A stretch of 64,000 nt of DNA from an uncultured Lachnospiraceae bacterium (GTDB lineage Bacteria; Bacillota; Clostridia; Lachnospirales; Lachnospiraceae): NCBI GenBank assembly GCA_910579615.1, contig CAJTUA010000001.1, positions 186,001-250,000 of the forward strand, written 5' to 3'. A program made the translations under genes and the position numbers. The notes beneath the pieces are model-generated. The model had not been told where the DNA came from. It was given only the letters and a program-made list of their open reading frames with translations, and searched no databases. Every line of letters starts with the position of its first letter. The first letter of the stretch is position 1. This document shows positions 7,339 to 16,124 of the stretch, one piece after another.

Positions 7339-8091
7339 CTACTTATTATAATTTACAATCTTCCCGAAATCCGGCTTTAAGCTCGCGCCGCCCACCAGAC
7401 CGCCGTCAATGTTCGCCTGTGCGAACAGCTCCGGCGCACTCGATGCGGAAACACTTCCGCCGTACTGGATGCGGATTGCCTCCGCCGTTGCCGCATCGTA
7501 AATCTCGCCGATGCACGCACGGATTGCCGCACATACTTCCTCCGCCTGCTCCGTCGTTGCCACCTTGCCGGTGCCGATTGCCCAGATTGGCTCGTAAGCA
7601 ATCACCGCGGTCTTCGCCTGGTCGGCCGTCACATTTAAGAACGCAATCTTAATCTGCTGGCGAATCCAGTCAATCGTAATGCCCTGCTCCCTCTGTGTCA
7701 GCGATTCACCACAGCAGATAATCGGGGTGATGCCGTGTTCGAATGCTTTTAAAACCTTCTTATTCACAGTCTCATCCGTCTCCGCAAAATACTCGCGTCT
7801 CTCGGAATGTCCGATGATAACATATTTTACACCGATATCAGTCAGCATGTTCGGAGCAATCTCGCCAGTATAAGCGCCGCTCTCCTCATAGAACATATTT
7901 TCCGCGCCGATAGCAATGTTCGTGCCCTTCGCCGTCTCAATCGCCGTTGTCAGGGAAATGGCCGGAACGCAGAAAACAACGTCCACCTCATCATTCTTTA
8001 CGAGCGGCTTCAACTCCTCAATCAGCTTTACAGTCTCGCTCGGAGTCTTGTTCATCTTCCAGTTTCCGGCGATAATCTTTCTTCTTGCCAT
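7339..8091 (-). CDS. tpiA: Triosephosphate isomerase
   Basis: A 250-residue TIM-barrel enzyme interconverting dihydroxyacetone phosphate and glyceraldehyde 3-phosphate. The catalytic residues are all in place: K12 in GNWKMNK, H95 in IIGHSERR and E167 in AYEPIWAIGTGK. Start ATG at 8091 follows GGAGAATATT; a TTG twelve bases earlier is unlikely. It lies 27 bases after pgk and is probably co-transcribed with it. Confidence 0.98.
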   Translation of the reverse strand: MARRKIIAGNWKMNKTPSETVKLIEELKPLVKNDEVDVVFCVPAISLTTAIETAKGTNIAIGAENMFYEESGAYTGEIAPNMLTDIGVKYVIIGHSERREYFAETDETVNKKVLKAFEHGITPIICCGESLTQREQGITIDWIRQQIKIAFLNVTADQAKTAVIAYEPIWAIGTGKVATTEQAEEVCAAIRACIGEIYDAATAEAIRIQYGGSVSASSAPELFAQANIDGGLVGGASLKPDFGKIVNYNK

Positions 8092-8118
8092 AATATTCTC
8101 CAATCCTTACGCTTCGTT

Positions 8119-9312
8119 TTATTTGTCGTTTGCTGCCACAACACCCGGCAACTCCTTACCCTCTAAGAATTCAAGGGAAGCACCGCCTCCGGTGGAAATA
8201 TGGGTCATCTTGTCGCCGAAGCCAAGCTGGTTGACTGCCGCCGCAGAATCGCCGCCGCCGATAATCGTGGTCGCGTCAATCTCCGCCAATGCCTGCGCTA
8301 CCGCGATGGTACCCTTTGCGAAATTGGACATTTCGAATACGCCCATCGGTCCGTTCCATACCACGGTCTTTGCACTCTTGATTGCGTCCGCATAAAGCTT
8401 GCAGGTCTCCTCGCCGATATCAAGCCCTTCTTCGTCCGCAGCAATATCACCAAGCCCTACGGTGTGGAACGGCACATCGTTCGAGAACTCCTTCGCCACC
8501 ACGGTATCCACCGGAGTCAGAAGCTTTACGCCCTTAGCCTTTGCCTTCTCAATCATTTCCTTTGCATAGTCGATATAATCTTCCTCAAGCAGGGATTTAC
8601 CAACCTCATAGCCCATCGCCTTCATGAAAGTGTAAGCCATGCCGCCGCCAATGATTAAAACGTCAACCTTGTCAAGCAGGTTGCTGATAACGGAAATTTT
8701 CGAGGAAACCTTCGAACCGCCAAGAATTGCCACAAACGGGCGAACCGGGTTGTTTACTGCATTGCCAAGGAAATCAATTTCCTTCTGCATCAGGTAGCCC
8801 ACCACTGCTGTATCCACATACTGGGTTACGCCAACATTTGAACAGTGCGCCCTGTGTGCGGTACCGAACGCATCATTGACAAATACATCGCAAATCGAAG
8901 CAAGCTCCTTGGAAAATGCCTCACCGTTCTTCGTCTCCTCCGCGCGGTAACGGGTATTCTCAAGAAGAACAACATCGCCGTCGTTCATCGCCGCAACAGC
9001 TGCCTTTGCATTCTCACCGACAACCGTAGCATCCGCCGCAAATTTTACAGGCTGCCCGAGAAGCTTCTCAAGCGCTGCTGCAACCGGTGCCAGGGAAAGC
9101 TCCGGCTTCGGCTCGCCCTTCGGCTTTCCTAAATGGGAGCAGAGAATAACCTTGCCGCCATCCGCAATCAGCTTCTTAATGGTCGGCAGCGCCGCTACCA
9201 GACGGGTGTCGTCCGTAATCTGGCCATCCTGGAGCGGCACATTGAAATCACAGCGCACCAACACTCTCTTGCCTTTTACATTGATATCATCAACCGATTT
9301 CTTATTTAACAT
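8119..9312 (-). CDS. pgk: Phosphoglycerate kinase
   Basis: A 397-residue two-domain enzyme making ATP and 3-phosphoglycerate from 1,3-bisphosphoglycerate. The N-terminal RCDFNVP signature (about residues 20-26), the GGMAYTF hinge segment and the C-terminal nucleotide-binding GGGDSAAAV are intact, and the length is typical. The ATG at 9312 is preceded by TGAGGAAAAC inside the GCAGAATGTGAGG leader repeat. Order gap-pgk-tpiA is the common clostridial glycolytic cluster, but here a terminator separates gap from pgk. Confidence 0.98.
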   Translation of the reverse strand: MLNKKSVDDINVKGKRVLVRCDFNVPLQDGQITDDTRLVAALPTIKKLIADGGKVILCSHLGKPKGEPKPELSLAPVAAALEKLLGQPVKFAADATVVGENAKAAVAAMNDGDVVLLENTRYRAEETKNGEAFSKELASICDVFVNDAFGTAHRAHCSNVGVTQYVDTAVVGYLMQKEIDFLGNAVNNPVRPFVAILGGSKVSSKISVISNLLDKVDVLIIGGGMAYTFMKAMGYEVGKSLLEEDYIDYAKEMIEKAKAKGVKLLTPVDTVVAKEFSNDVPFHTVGLGDIAADEEGLDIGEETCKLYADAIKSAKTVVWNGPMGVFEMSNFAKGTIAVAQALAEIDATTIIGGGDSAAAVNQLGFGDKMTHISTGGGASLEFLEGKELPGVVAANDK

Positions 9313-9345
9313 GTTTTCCTCACATTCTGCCGCATGGGCGGCTAA
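9313..9345 (-). repeat. Short leader repeat with GCAGAATGTGAGG ribosome site, copy 2
   Basis: Minus-strand GCCGCCCATGCGGC hairpin followed by AGAATGTGAGG and the pgk start codon. Same arrangement as at 4618-4650; a related hairpin-less version is at 47628-47648. Confidence 0.5.
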
Positions 9346-9445
9346 ATTTAATCTTGTAACCGAGCGGGGGAATGTTTTCCTTCCCCGCCCGCCGCACGGG
9401 GCGCGTGCTGCAAAGCAGGCGGATTCCATCCATGCTCCTGCGCAT

Positions 9446-9483
9446 CAAAAAGGAGCCCGGTCCTTACAGACCGGACCCTTTAC
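9446..9483 (-). terminator. Intrinsic terminator after gap
   Basis: On the minus strand GGGTCCGGTC and GACCGGGCTCC form a strong stem with a short loop, followed by TTTTTG. It stands about 85 bases after the gap stop and should limit read-through into pgk. Confidence 0.8.
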
Positions 9484-9567
9484 TGAGTCTTTCCTATCAA
9501 AAAACCCTGAACCAAGCACCCGAAAAAGCATCCTCATGCTTACCCGGAAACACCGACTGCGGCAAAA

Positions 9568-10581
9568 TTATGCCAACTCAGCGAAATACTTGATTGTGCG
9601 AACCATCTGGCTCGTGTAGGAGTTCTCATTGTCATACCAGGAAACAACCTGTACCTGGGTATTGCCGTCCTCCATCGGTGCGCACATCGTCTGTGTTGCA
9701 TCGAAAAGGGAACCATATCTCATACCGATGACATCGCTTGATACAATCTCATCCGTGTTGTAGCCGAACGACTCGGTCGCTGCTGCCTTCATCGCTGCAT
9801 TTACCTCATCCTTTGTAACCTTGCCCTTAACAACTGCTACAAGGATTGTGGTGGAACCAGTCGGAACCGGAACTCTCTGTGCGGAGCCGATGAGCTTGCC
9901 GTTCAGCTCCGGAATAACAAGACCGATTGCCTTTGCAGCACCGGTGGAGTTCGGAACGATGTTCTGAGCGCCTGCGCGGCTTCTTCTCTTATCGCCCTTC
10001 CTCTGCGGACCGTCAAGAATCATCTGGTCACCGGTGTAAGCGTGTACCGTCGTCATGATACCGGACTGAATCGGTGCAAAGTCATTGAGTGCCTTAGCCA
10101 TCGGAGCAAGGCAGTTCGTCGTGCAGGAAGCAGCGGAAATAATCGTATCTTCCTTCTTTAAGGTGTCATGGTTTACATTGTAAACGATGGTCGGAAGGTC
10201 ATTGCCTGCCGGAGCGGAGATAACCACTTTCTTTGCACCTGCGGTAATATGAGCCTGTGCCTTGTCCTTGGATGTATAGAAACCTGTGCACTCAAGAACG
10301 ACGTCAACATCAAGCTCGCCCCAAGGAAGCTCTGCTGCGTTTGCCTTTGCATAGATGGTAATCTTCTTTCCGTTTACTGTGATGGAATCCTCACCGAACG
10401 ATACGGAATCCGCATACTTATATCTTCCCTGTGCGGTATCGTACTTTAACAGGTGAGCCAACATCTCCGGGCTTGTCAGGTCGTTGATTGCAACTACCTC
10501 ATACCCTTCCGCATCAAACATCTGTCTGAATGCAAGACGACCGATACGTCCAAAACCATTGATTGCTACTTTTACTGCCAT
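9568..10581 (-). CDS. gap: Glyceraldehyde-3-phosphate dehydrogenase, type I
   Basis: A 337-residue NAD-dependent enzyme of glycolysis. The Rossmann signature NGFGRIGRL is at residues 8-16, the catalytic cysteine is C153 in SAASCTTNCLAP, and the base-pair histidine is H180 in TTVHAYTGDQ. D34 in AINDLT suggests NAD rather than NADP preference. AGGAGGAATGAAATC precedes the ATG at 10581. It has its own promoter (10696-10725) and terminator, so it can be made in excess over pgk and tpiA. Confidence 0.98.
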   Translation of the reverse strand: MAVKVAINGFGRIGRLAFRQMFDAEGYEVVAINDLTSPEMLAHLLKYDTAQGRYKYADSVSFGEDSITVNGKKITIYAKANAAELPWGELDVDVVLECTGFYTSKDKAQAHITAGAKKVVISAPAGNDLPTIVYNVNHDTLKKEDTIISAASCTTNCLAPMAKALNDFAPIQSGIMTTVHAYTGDQMILDGPQRKGDKRRSRAGAQNIVPNSTGAAKAIGLVIPELNGKLIGSAQRVPVPTGSTTILVAVVKGKVTKDEVNAAMKAAATESFGYNTDEIVSSDVIGMRYGSLFDATQTMCAPMEDGNTQVQVVSWYDNENSYTSQMVRTIKYFAELA

Positions 10582-10695
10582 GATTTCATTCCTCCTAAAT
10601 ATTTTTAACAGCAATGCCTTCCACCAGTCCCCCAAAAAGCCGGACAATCCGCCAAAAGCGGTTCTGCTTTAGGGGAGGCAGGGCGATAAGCAGCT

Positions 10696-10725
10696 GTTAT
10701 CTTCGGATTGTTAAGTTTTTGTCAA
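10696..10725 (-). promoter_or_regulatory. Putative gap promoter
   Basis: Minus strand: -35 TTGACA at 10720-10725 and -10 GATAAC at 10696-10701 with an 18-base spacer. The leader of about 110 bases holds a CCGCCAAAAGCGG hairpin. Confidence 0.5.
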
Positions 10726-10848
10726 ACTCAACCCTACGGCACACCTGGAAATTTTCCAAACATGCCCCAACCCTGTTTCTTATTCTACCCAACTTTCCCA
10801 TAAAATTCAAGTATAAATTTTGTTTTTTAGAAAGAATTTACTCATTTA

Positions 10849-12906
10849 CTACTTTTTTTCGGAATAATCCACAAAACTGATATCAAGATCCACCGCACCG
10901 GAGATTCCCGGAACCTGCCCTGCGTCCGAATACTGCAGCATCTGGTACTTGTATGGGAAGGTGAACGTCGTTCCATAGTACGCATACCATTTGTCGTACT
11001 GTGTCAGGCGCTCCAGGTCAATCCCCAGAATCATCCATCTTGTGTTCGCGTACACCATCGGCCGGTAGCCGCCCGCGGCAATCGTCTCGCAGAACGCAAT
11101 GCAAATGTCCGTGCGCAAATCACGCCTAAGGTTATTCGCGCGCGCATTGTACGTTGTCACAACTTCCGTATCAAAGACAATCGGGTAAGACACATCGTAG
11201 TCCTTAATATATTCAAGTACCATATTGGCCTCTTCAATTGCTTCCTCAACCGTAACCGCCTGCGAGAAGAAATAAACGCCCACATCCACGCCTGCCGCGT
11301 TCGCGCCCTTGATATTCGCTTCATAATATGGGTCAAGCTCTAAGGTTCCCTCGCCCATGCCGCGGTAGCCAAGCCGGATAATCGCATAGTCAACGCCCGC
11401 GTCCTTTACTAACTTCCAGTTGATGTCGCCCTGATATTTGGACACATCAATGCCCGTGCGCGATATTTTCTGCCCGTTCTCATCAAAATATTCAAAAAAC
11501 CCGCTCTCATTTTGCACCAGACGGCTCATGTCATAATCCACGCGCGCCACCTCGTCCGAAAGCGCAATATAGTACCTCTGCTTATTTTTCCCGCTGATGG
11601 TAATATATTCGGTCATGCGGCTTTCGCGCGGTACAATGATGCCTGTGCTGCCCTCATCCTCCTGATACGGTGTCACATAAGCGCCGAACCTCAGATTTTT
11701 AAGTACAATTTTCCGGTCCACCGCGGCAATCTCCCCGCTGATTTCCCCGAGGTACTCTCCCTGCGATGTGTACACAACCGCCGAAAAGCCAATCTTCTCC
11801 TCGGAAAGCTCCATGGTGAAATACTGGTCAAACAGAAGCGGATTTTCCCCGCTGTAAACCGCATTTGTATAAGTTGCCTGAGAAACTTCATATTGATATG
11901 GCACCGAGCTGACTGTCATTGTCATATATGTACCTGAAAGCCCCTCCTGCCCGGAAAGCCCTTCCGAATACTGTAAATCAAATGCCGCAAGCAATTCTGC
12001 CTTCAGGTCAAGCTCACGGTACTCCAACAACCGTTCCGCGTCCAACACATAGATGCGCTCCGGGATATTGTCCTCCGACCTTGCGTACTGCATAAAGACA
12101 ATCTGGTTTCCCTCCGCCCCCGCATATGCCCCGTATTTTGGCGCCAAAAGCTCAAGGTTCCCGGAAAGGTCATATTCCCACGGGCAAATCAAAAGGCGCT
12201 CCTCATTTTCCAGGCGCAGCTTCGTCTTCTCCTCGCCCTCAGGGTATTCGTTCCAATAGACAATGCGCAGTTCCCGGTAGGAAAAGCAGAGCGCTTCCCT
12301 GCCGTCCACCTGCTCCACCGACGCGGTAAACGGTGCAATATTTTTCTGGGAGAGAGCCGCCACACGCTCCTTTAAGTCCGTTACCATCCATTGTGTCCGG
12401 GGATTTTTATCCTCCCCGCTGTCAGAAGGCAGCACCGGCGTTGGCGTGACATCCGCACTCACCACAGGAACATCCCGGTCTTTTTGTATCTGGTGGTAGA
12501 CAAAAAAAACGGTTCCCGTCACGAGCAGGCAGACCAATTCCACCGCCGCCACCGTCCGCCAGACATTCTTCTGCTTTCTTTTTTCATATTCCTCCAGGCG
12601 CTTTCGTATGCTTTTGAGTTCGCCGTCCGCCGCAGAAATATCGCCCTTTACAAACCTTAACTTCTCCCGCACGAAGCGGACTTCCTCCGTAAGCTGCTCC
12701 ATCTTCTCTTTCTGCTGCGGGTTCTCCTCCATGCCCGGAAGGATTTCCGCCATCCCCTCCACCCTGCGGTCTAACTCCTCATAGCTTTGGTTATATTTCG
12801 AATAACGCTCAGCAGTCTCATTCAGATGCTGGATTTCCTGCATCACGTCGAGCGCCTGTGATTTTGCATCCTCTTTTTTTTGATTTTTCTGATTCTTGTC
12901 CTGCAA
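10849..12906 (-). CDS. Membrane-anchored GH25 muramidase with coiled-coil cytoplasmic head
   Basis: A 685-residue protein. Residues 1-110 are charged and predicted coiled coil on the cytoplasmic side, one transmembrane helix follows at about 116-138, then roughly 345 residues of unrecognised extracellular sequence. The C-terminal GH25 domain spans about 484-685 (GIDVSKYQGDINW, IIRLGYRG, YPIVFDTEV with the acidic catalytic pair). GH25 enzymes cut the MurNAc-GlcNAc bond of peptidoglycan. The start is a TTG at 12906 just after GGAGGAGAAA. The long middle region and cytoplasmic coiled coil are unlike ordinary secreted GH25 lysozymes and suggest a regulated cell-wall remodelling role; this is inference. 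Confidence 0.85.
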   Translation of the reverse strand: MQDKNQKNQKKEDAKSQALDVMQEIQHLNETAERYSKYNQSYEELDRRVEGMAEILPGMEENPQQKEKMEQLTEEVRFVREKLRFVKGDISAADGELKSIRKRLEEYEKRKQKNVWRTVAAVELVCLLVTGTVFFVYHQIQKDRDVPVVSADVTPTPVLPSDSGEDKNPRTQWMVTDLKERVAALSQKNIAPFTASVEQVDGREALCFSYRELRIVYWNEYPEGEEKTKLRLENEERLLICPWEYDLSGNLELLAPKYGAYAGAEGNQIVFMQYARSEDNIPERIYVLDAERLLEYRELDLKAELLAAFDLQYSEGLSGQEGLSGTYMTMTVSSVPYQYEVSQATYTNAVYSGENPLLFDQYFTMELSEEKIGFSAVVYTSQGEYLGEISGEIAAVDRKIVLKNLRFGAYVTPYQEDEGSTGIIVPRESRMTEYITISGKNKQRYYIALSDEVARVDYDMSRLVQNESGFFEYFDENGQKISRTGIDVSKYQGDINWKLVKDAGVDYAIIRLGYRGMGEGTLELDPYYEANIKGANAAGVDVGVYFFSQAVTVEEAIEEANMVLEYIKDYDVSYPIVFDTEVVTTYNARANNLRRDLRTDICIAFCETIAAGGYRPMVYANTRWMILGIDLERLTQYDKWYAYYGTTFTFPYKYQMLQYSDAGQVPGISGAVDLDISFVDYSEKK

Positions 12907-12918
12907 TTTCTCCTCCTA

Positions 12919-13040
12919 TTTAAAGTTCCGCATACGCACTCCCTTCCCCCTCAACCGGCAGTGGCTTTTTTTCCGTTTCACTCCAAAAAATCCACTGGGG
13001 GGCTGTACATGCATATGCTGTTTTAAAGTTCCGCATACGC
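12919..13040 (-). repeat. Leader repeat element, copy 2 (GH25 leader)
   Basis: Bounded by two identical 19-base copies of TTTAAAGTTCCGCATACGC (12919-12937 and 13022-13040, plus strand). Inside, CCAAAAAATCCACTGGGG matches copy 1 at 3050-3206. The distal end forms a hairpin with arms GCATATGC (13012-13019) and GCATACGC. The proximal copy abuts the ribosome site of the GH25 gene. Confidence 0.65.
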
Positions 13041-13169
13041 CTTTCCAGGTATATGCCATCTATCGACCGGATTCTACACAGAATATCATACCAGAAAAGC
13101 AATATAAATTCAATCGTGAAAAGCTTAAATTTGTATTACAAAAACAACAAAATTTCTTTAAATTTTCTC

Positions 13170-13198
13170 TTGACATTCTCGTTTCCATGGTGTAATAT
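13170..13198 (+). promoter_or_regulatory. Promoter of tRNA-Gly
   Basis: TTGACA at 13170-13175, 17-base spacer and TAATAT at 13193-13198, about 28 bases before the expected 5' end of the tRNA transcript. Confidence 0.8.
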
Positions 13199-13232
13199 AA
13201 TAAATGCATCGGGGATGATGCACAATAGTTTT

Positions 13233-13304
13233 GCACGAGTGGCTCAGTGGTGGAGTATCGCCTTGCCAAGGCGAGGGTCGCGGGTTCGAATCCCGTCTCG
13301 TGCT
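13233..13304 (+). tRNA. tRNA-Gly (GCC)
   Basis: A 72-base cloverleaf: acceptor GCACGAG pairs with CTCGTGC, the anticodon loop CTTGCCAAG gives anticodon GCC, and the T arm CGGGTTCGAATCCCG is canonical. CCA is not encoded. A strong terminator follows. Confidence 0.95.
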
Positions 13305-13321
13305 CTTTTTTATTGTTCGGC

Positions 13322-13364
13322 AAAAAGCCGCAGACACAGCAACCGCTTATGTCTGCGGCTTTTT
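13322..13364 (+). terminator. Terminator of tRNA-Gly
   Basis: Perfect 15-base arms AAAAAGCCGCAGACA and TGTCTGCGGCTTTTT around a 13-base loop, with the T-run in the right place for the plus-strand tRNA transcript. Confidence 0.9.
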
Positions 13365-13429
13365 ACTTTCTTACTTTCTTCCTTTCATTGCCAGAATCTA
13401 TTGTTTGGAGATTAAAAAAGAAAAAAATC

Positions 13430-14457
13430 ATTCGCAAACGCTTGACGAGCAAATGATTTCATGATACCCTTCCAGTTCAATCCGAAAGTCCTCCATAGAA
13501 TCAAATTCCCGCAATACACAAGCTCCGATTTTAACAAACCAAAGAAGTTGTCAGGAATCTGTGCAAAAGCATTATCAAGTATTCTTAAAACCTGCCCCAA
13601 AACCGGTTTATCGCTTATTTCATAGCTGATGCTCTCCCCCCTTATAGGAGCGATATTTCTTAATCCTTACCATACATTTTAGATGCAGGGTTTTCATCAG
13701 TCCCTGAACTGTTTTATGATTAACCTGATATCCGCGGTTATACAATTCCAGCGTGATACGGCGGTATCCATACCGCCCTTGGTTTTCATGGTAAATGGCA
13801 AGAATCTCTTCCTTAAGGGAGGCGTATTTGTCTGGCTTTTCCATCTGTTTCATACAGTAATAATACGTGCTGCGGGGCATTTCTGCCACTTTGTGCAATG
13901 CCGTCAGTTTGTGTTTCTGCCTTAGTTCTGTAATGACAGCTACTTTATCGGTTTCTTTGATTTTTCCCGCTCCTGAACTAAGGCATTCAGTTTTTTTAGG
14001 TATTCATTCTCCATGCGAAGACGCTGTACTTGTGCCAGCAAATCCTCATCCGGTTTTATCTCAGCTTTCGGTTTCCATGGACGTTTGGTTCCCATTTTAT
14101 TAGCCCTGCCTCTCTGTTCTGTATACAAGGCGTCTTTCCCCTGTTCATCATAAATACGTTCCCAGTTGTTTACCATCTGGGGAGCGGGATATGAAAGTGG
14201 GTGACGGTAGCCCGGATGGATGCGCCTGTATTATACATATATTCCACAACAGAAATCTTAAATTCGCCAGTATAAGTGCCATGAGTAGTTGATAATCCGG
14301 TCATCCCATTTTTCTTATATTGAGCTATCCATTTTCGTATGTCAGCTCTGGAGCCAATATGATACCCACAGGCGAACAAAATGGCACTTTCTCCATTTTT
14401 TAGATAGCGTTGAACAATTTCCATTTTTAACTCTGGAGAATACATCTTTTTAGCCAT
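13430..14457 (-). pseudogene. IS150-like transposase remnant (orfA/orfB, frameshifted, deleted)
   Basis: OrfA begins at 14457 (MAKKMYSPELKMEIVQRYLK) and carries two helix-turn-helix blocks, but a frameshift near 14173 splits it; the second half continues as VNNWERIYDEQGKDALYTEQ and the leucine-zipper QRLRMENEYLKKLNALV. OrfB starts in the usual overlapping position and keeps its N-terminal part (MPRSTYYYCMKQ, YGYRRITLELYNRGY), ending at 13620. After a deletion removing the DDE core, a C-terminal scrap (NFFGLLKSELVY, then EFDSMEDFRIELEGYHE one frame over) remains at about 13430-13600. It cannot encode an active transposase. Confidence 0.85.
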
Positions 14458-14508
14458 AAAATACCCCCTTTCATTAGACTTTCATTTTTGTCTAACAAAA
14501 GGGGTTCA
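13430..14508 (-). mobile_element. Decayed IS3-family (IS150-group) insertion sequence
   Basis: The 5' end is recognisable: TGAACCCCTTTTGTTAGACA reads inward from 14508 as an IS150-type terminal inverted repeat just upstream of orfA. OrfA and orfB pieces follow on the minus strand, but most of the DDE integrase region is deleted and no matching right inverted repeat is found near 13430. The element is therefore immobile by itself. The left boundary is approximate. Confidence 0.8.
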
Positions 14509-14583
14509 CTTCATCCATATTATGCCAACCTATCCGACAGATTGCAAGAAAAAACTGCTTCTGGCGCTTGCAGCAAAAAACAC

Positions 14584-14612
14584 TTGATTTTTTCGCCCCC
14601 CTGGATTATAAT
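14584..14612 (+). promoter_or_regulatory. Promoter of the MATE gene
   Basis: TTGATT at 14584-14589, 17-base spacer and perfect TATAAT at 14607-14612, about 100 bases before the chosen ATG. Confidence 0.75.
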
Positions 14613-14715
14613 AGCGCCGATATTTTCAGGGAAAATGCCTGCTTTTTTCCGCTTGCCACAATGCGGCGGATGGCTCCGTTTTGCCCTCCATCATTTATTC
14701 TATGAGGTATCGGTT

Positions 14716-16083
14716 ATGGAAAAAGATTTGACAAAAGGCAATCCAACAAAAATCATCCTGGGCTTTACCATACCAATTTTTATTGGAAATTTATTCCAAC
14801 AGTTTTACAATATGGTGGATGCCATGATTGTAGGGAAATTCGTAGGAACAAAAGCGTTGGCGGCGGTTGGGGAGACTGGAACCATTATGTTTCTGATTTT
14901 GGGTTTTCTGATGGGAATGACCGTGGGATTTACGGTTCTTACCTCCCAGCGCTTTGGTGCGGGGGATATGGGCGGCATGCGCAAAACCGTAGTTTCTGCC
15001 GCCTTCCTCTCCCTGGTGGTTGCCCTGCTTATGACGGCGGTCAGCCTTCTTTGCATGAAACCACTCCTGCACCTGATGAATACACCGGACGATATTTTTG
15101 ATGATGCCTATACCTACATTATGATTATATGCGCCGGGATTTTTGCCCAGGTGCTTTACAACCTGTTATCCTGTATCCTGCGGGCGGTCGGGAACAGCAG
15201 GACACCGCTCTTTTTCCTGATTTTGTCCGCGTTTTTGAACATTGTCCTGGATTTGCTGTTTATTGTTGTGTTCAAAATTGGGGTGGCGGGGGCGGCACTT
15301 GCAACGGTCATATCCCAGGGGGCTTCCGGGGTTCTTTGTTTGGTCTACATCATAAAAAAAGTGCCGTTGCTGCATCCGGAGAAATCCGACTGGCATCCAA
15401 GCAGCCATCTGGCATTGATTCAGATTGGTATCGGGCTTCCGATGGCACTCCAATATTCCATTACGGCGATTGGCTCCATGATGATGCAGTCCTCCCTCAA
15501 CCTCCTTGGCTCCATGGCCGTGGCAGCCTTCACGACCGCGAACAAGATTGAACAGATTGTTACCCAGGCCTATGTGGCAATCGGCACAACAATGGCAACC
15601 TACTGCGCGCAGAACACAGGTGCAGGGGATATCCCCCGCGTCCGGCAGGGATTTCGCTCCGCAACCAAAATCGGGTTTGTTTATTCGCTTGCCGCCGCTG
15701 CACTGATTACAACGGTCGGGAAATATATGACCTACCTGTTCGTTTCGGAGGATGTACCGGCCGTCATCCACAATGTTGACACTTACTTAAAATGTGTTGC
15801 CGCTTTCTTTTGGCCGCTGACCATTGTCAATGTCTACCGCAACGGCATTCAGGGCATGGGCTTTGGGTTCCTGCCAATGCTTGCGGGCGTGGCGGAGCTG
15901 ATTGGCCGCGGCGTGGTCGCAAAGATTGCCGCACGGTACCGCAGCTATTTTGGTGTCTGCATGGCAAGCCCTGCCGCCTGGATTCTGGCAGGCACCCTGC
16001 TGTTGGTGATGTACTTTTTGATTATGTCACATTACAAAAAGAAAAATAACGGAAAAGAAATGGGCAGAGCTGTCCCTTCCTGA
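14716..16083 (+). CDS. MATE-family multidrug/sodium antiporter
   Basis: A 455-residue inner-membrane protein with about 12 transmembrane helices in two pseudo-repeated halves. N-terminal PIFIGNLFQQFYNMVDAMIV (residues 17-36) and the second-half QIGIGLPMALQYSITAIGSM are MATE signatures. Members export cationic drugs or metabolites with sodium or protons. The ATG at 14716 follows GAGGT; the longer frame from 14488 would start before the promoter at 14584 and is rejected. A monocistronic unit next to the IS remnant; substrate cannot be inferred. Confidence 0.93.
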   Translation: MEKDLTKGNPTKIILGFTIPIFIGNLFQQFYNMVDAMIVGKFVGTKALAAVGETGTIMFLILGFLMGMTVGFTVLTSQRFGAGDMGGMRKTVVSAAFLSLVVALLMTAVSLLCMKPLLHLMNTPDDIFDDAYTYIMIICAGIFAQVLYNLLSCILRAVGNSRTPLFFLILSAFLNIVLDLLFIVVFKIGVAGAALATVISQGASGVLCLVYIIKKVPLLHPEKSDWHPSSHLALIQIGIGLPMALQYSITAIGSMMMQSSLNLLGSMAVAAFTTANKIEQIVTQAYVAIGTTMATYCAQNTGAGDIPRVRQGFRSATKIGFVYSLAAAALITTVGKYMTYLFVSEDVPAVIHNVDTYLKCVAAFFWPLTIVNVYRNGIQGMGFGFLPMLAGVAELIGRGVVAKIAARYRSYFGVCMASPAAWILAGTLLLVMYFLIMSHYKKKNNGKEMGRAVPS

Positions 16084-16124
16084 TAACAGGAATTTCTGTT
16101 CCGGTACGCCCCTGCCTGAACCAA

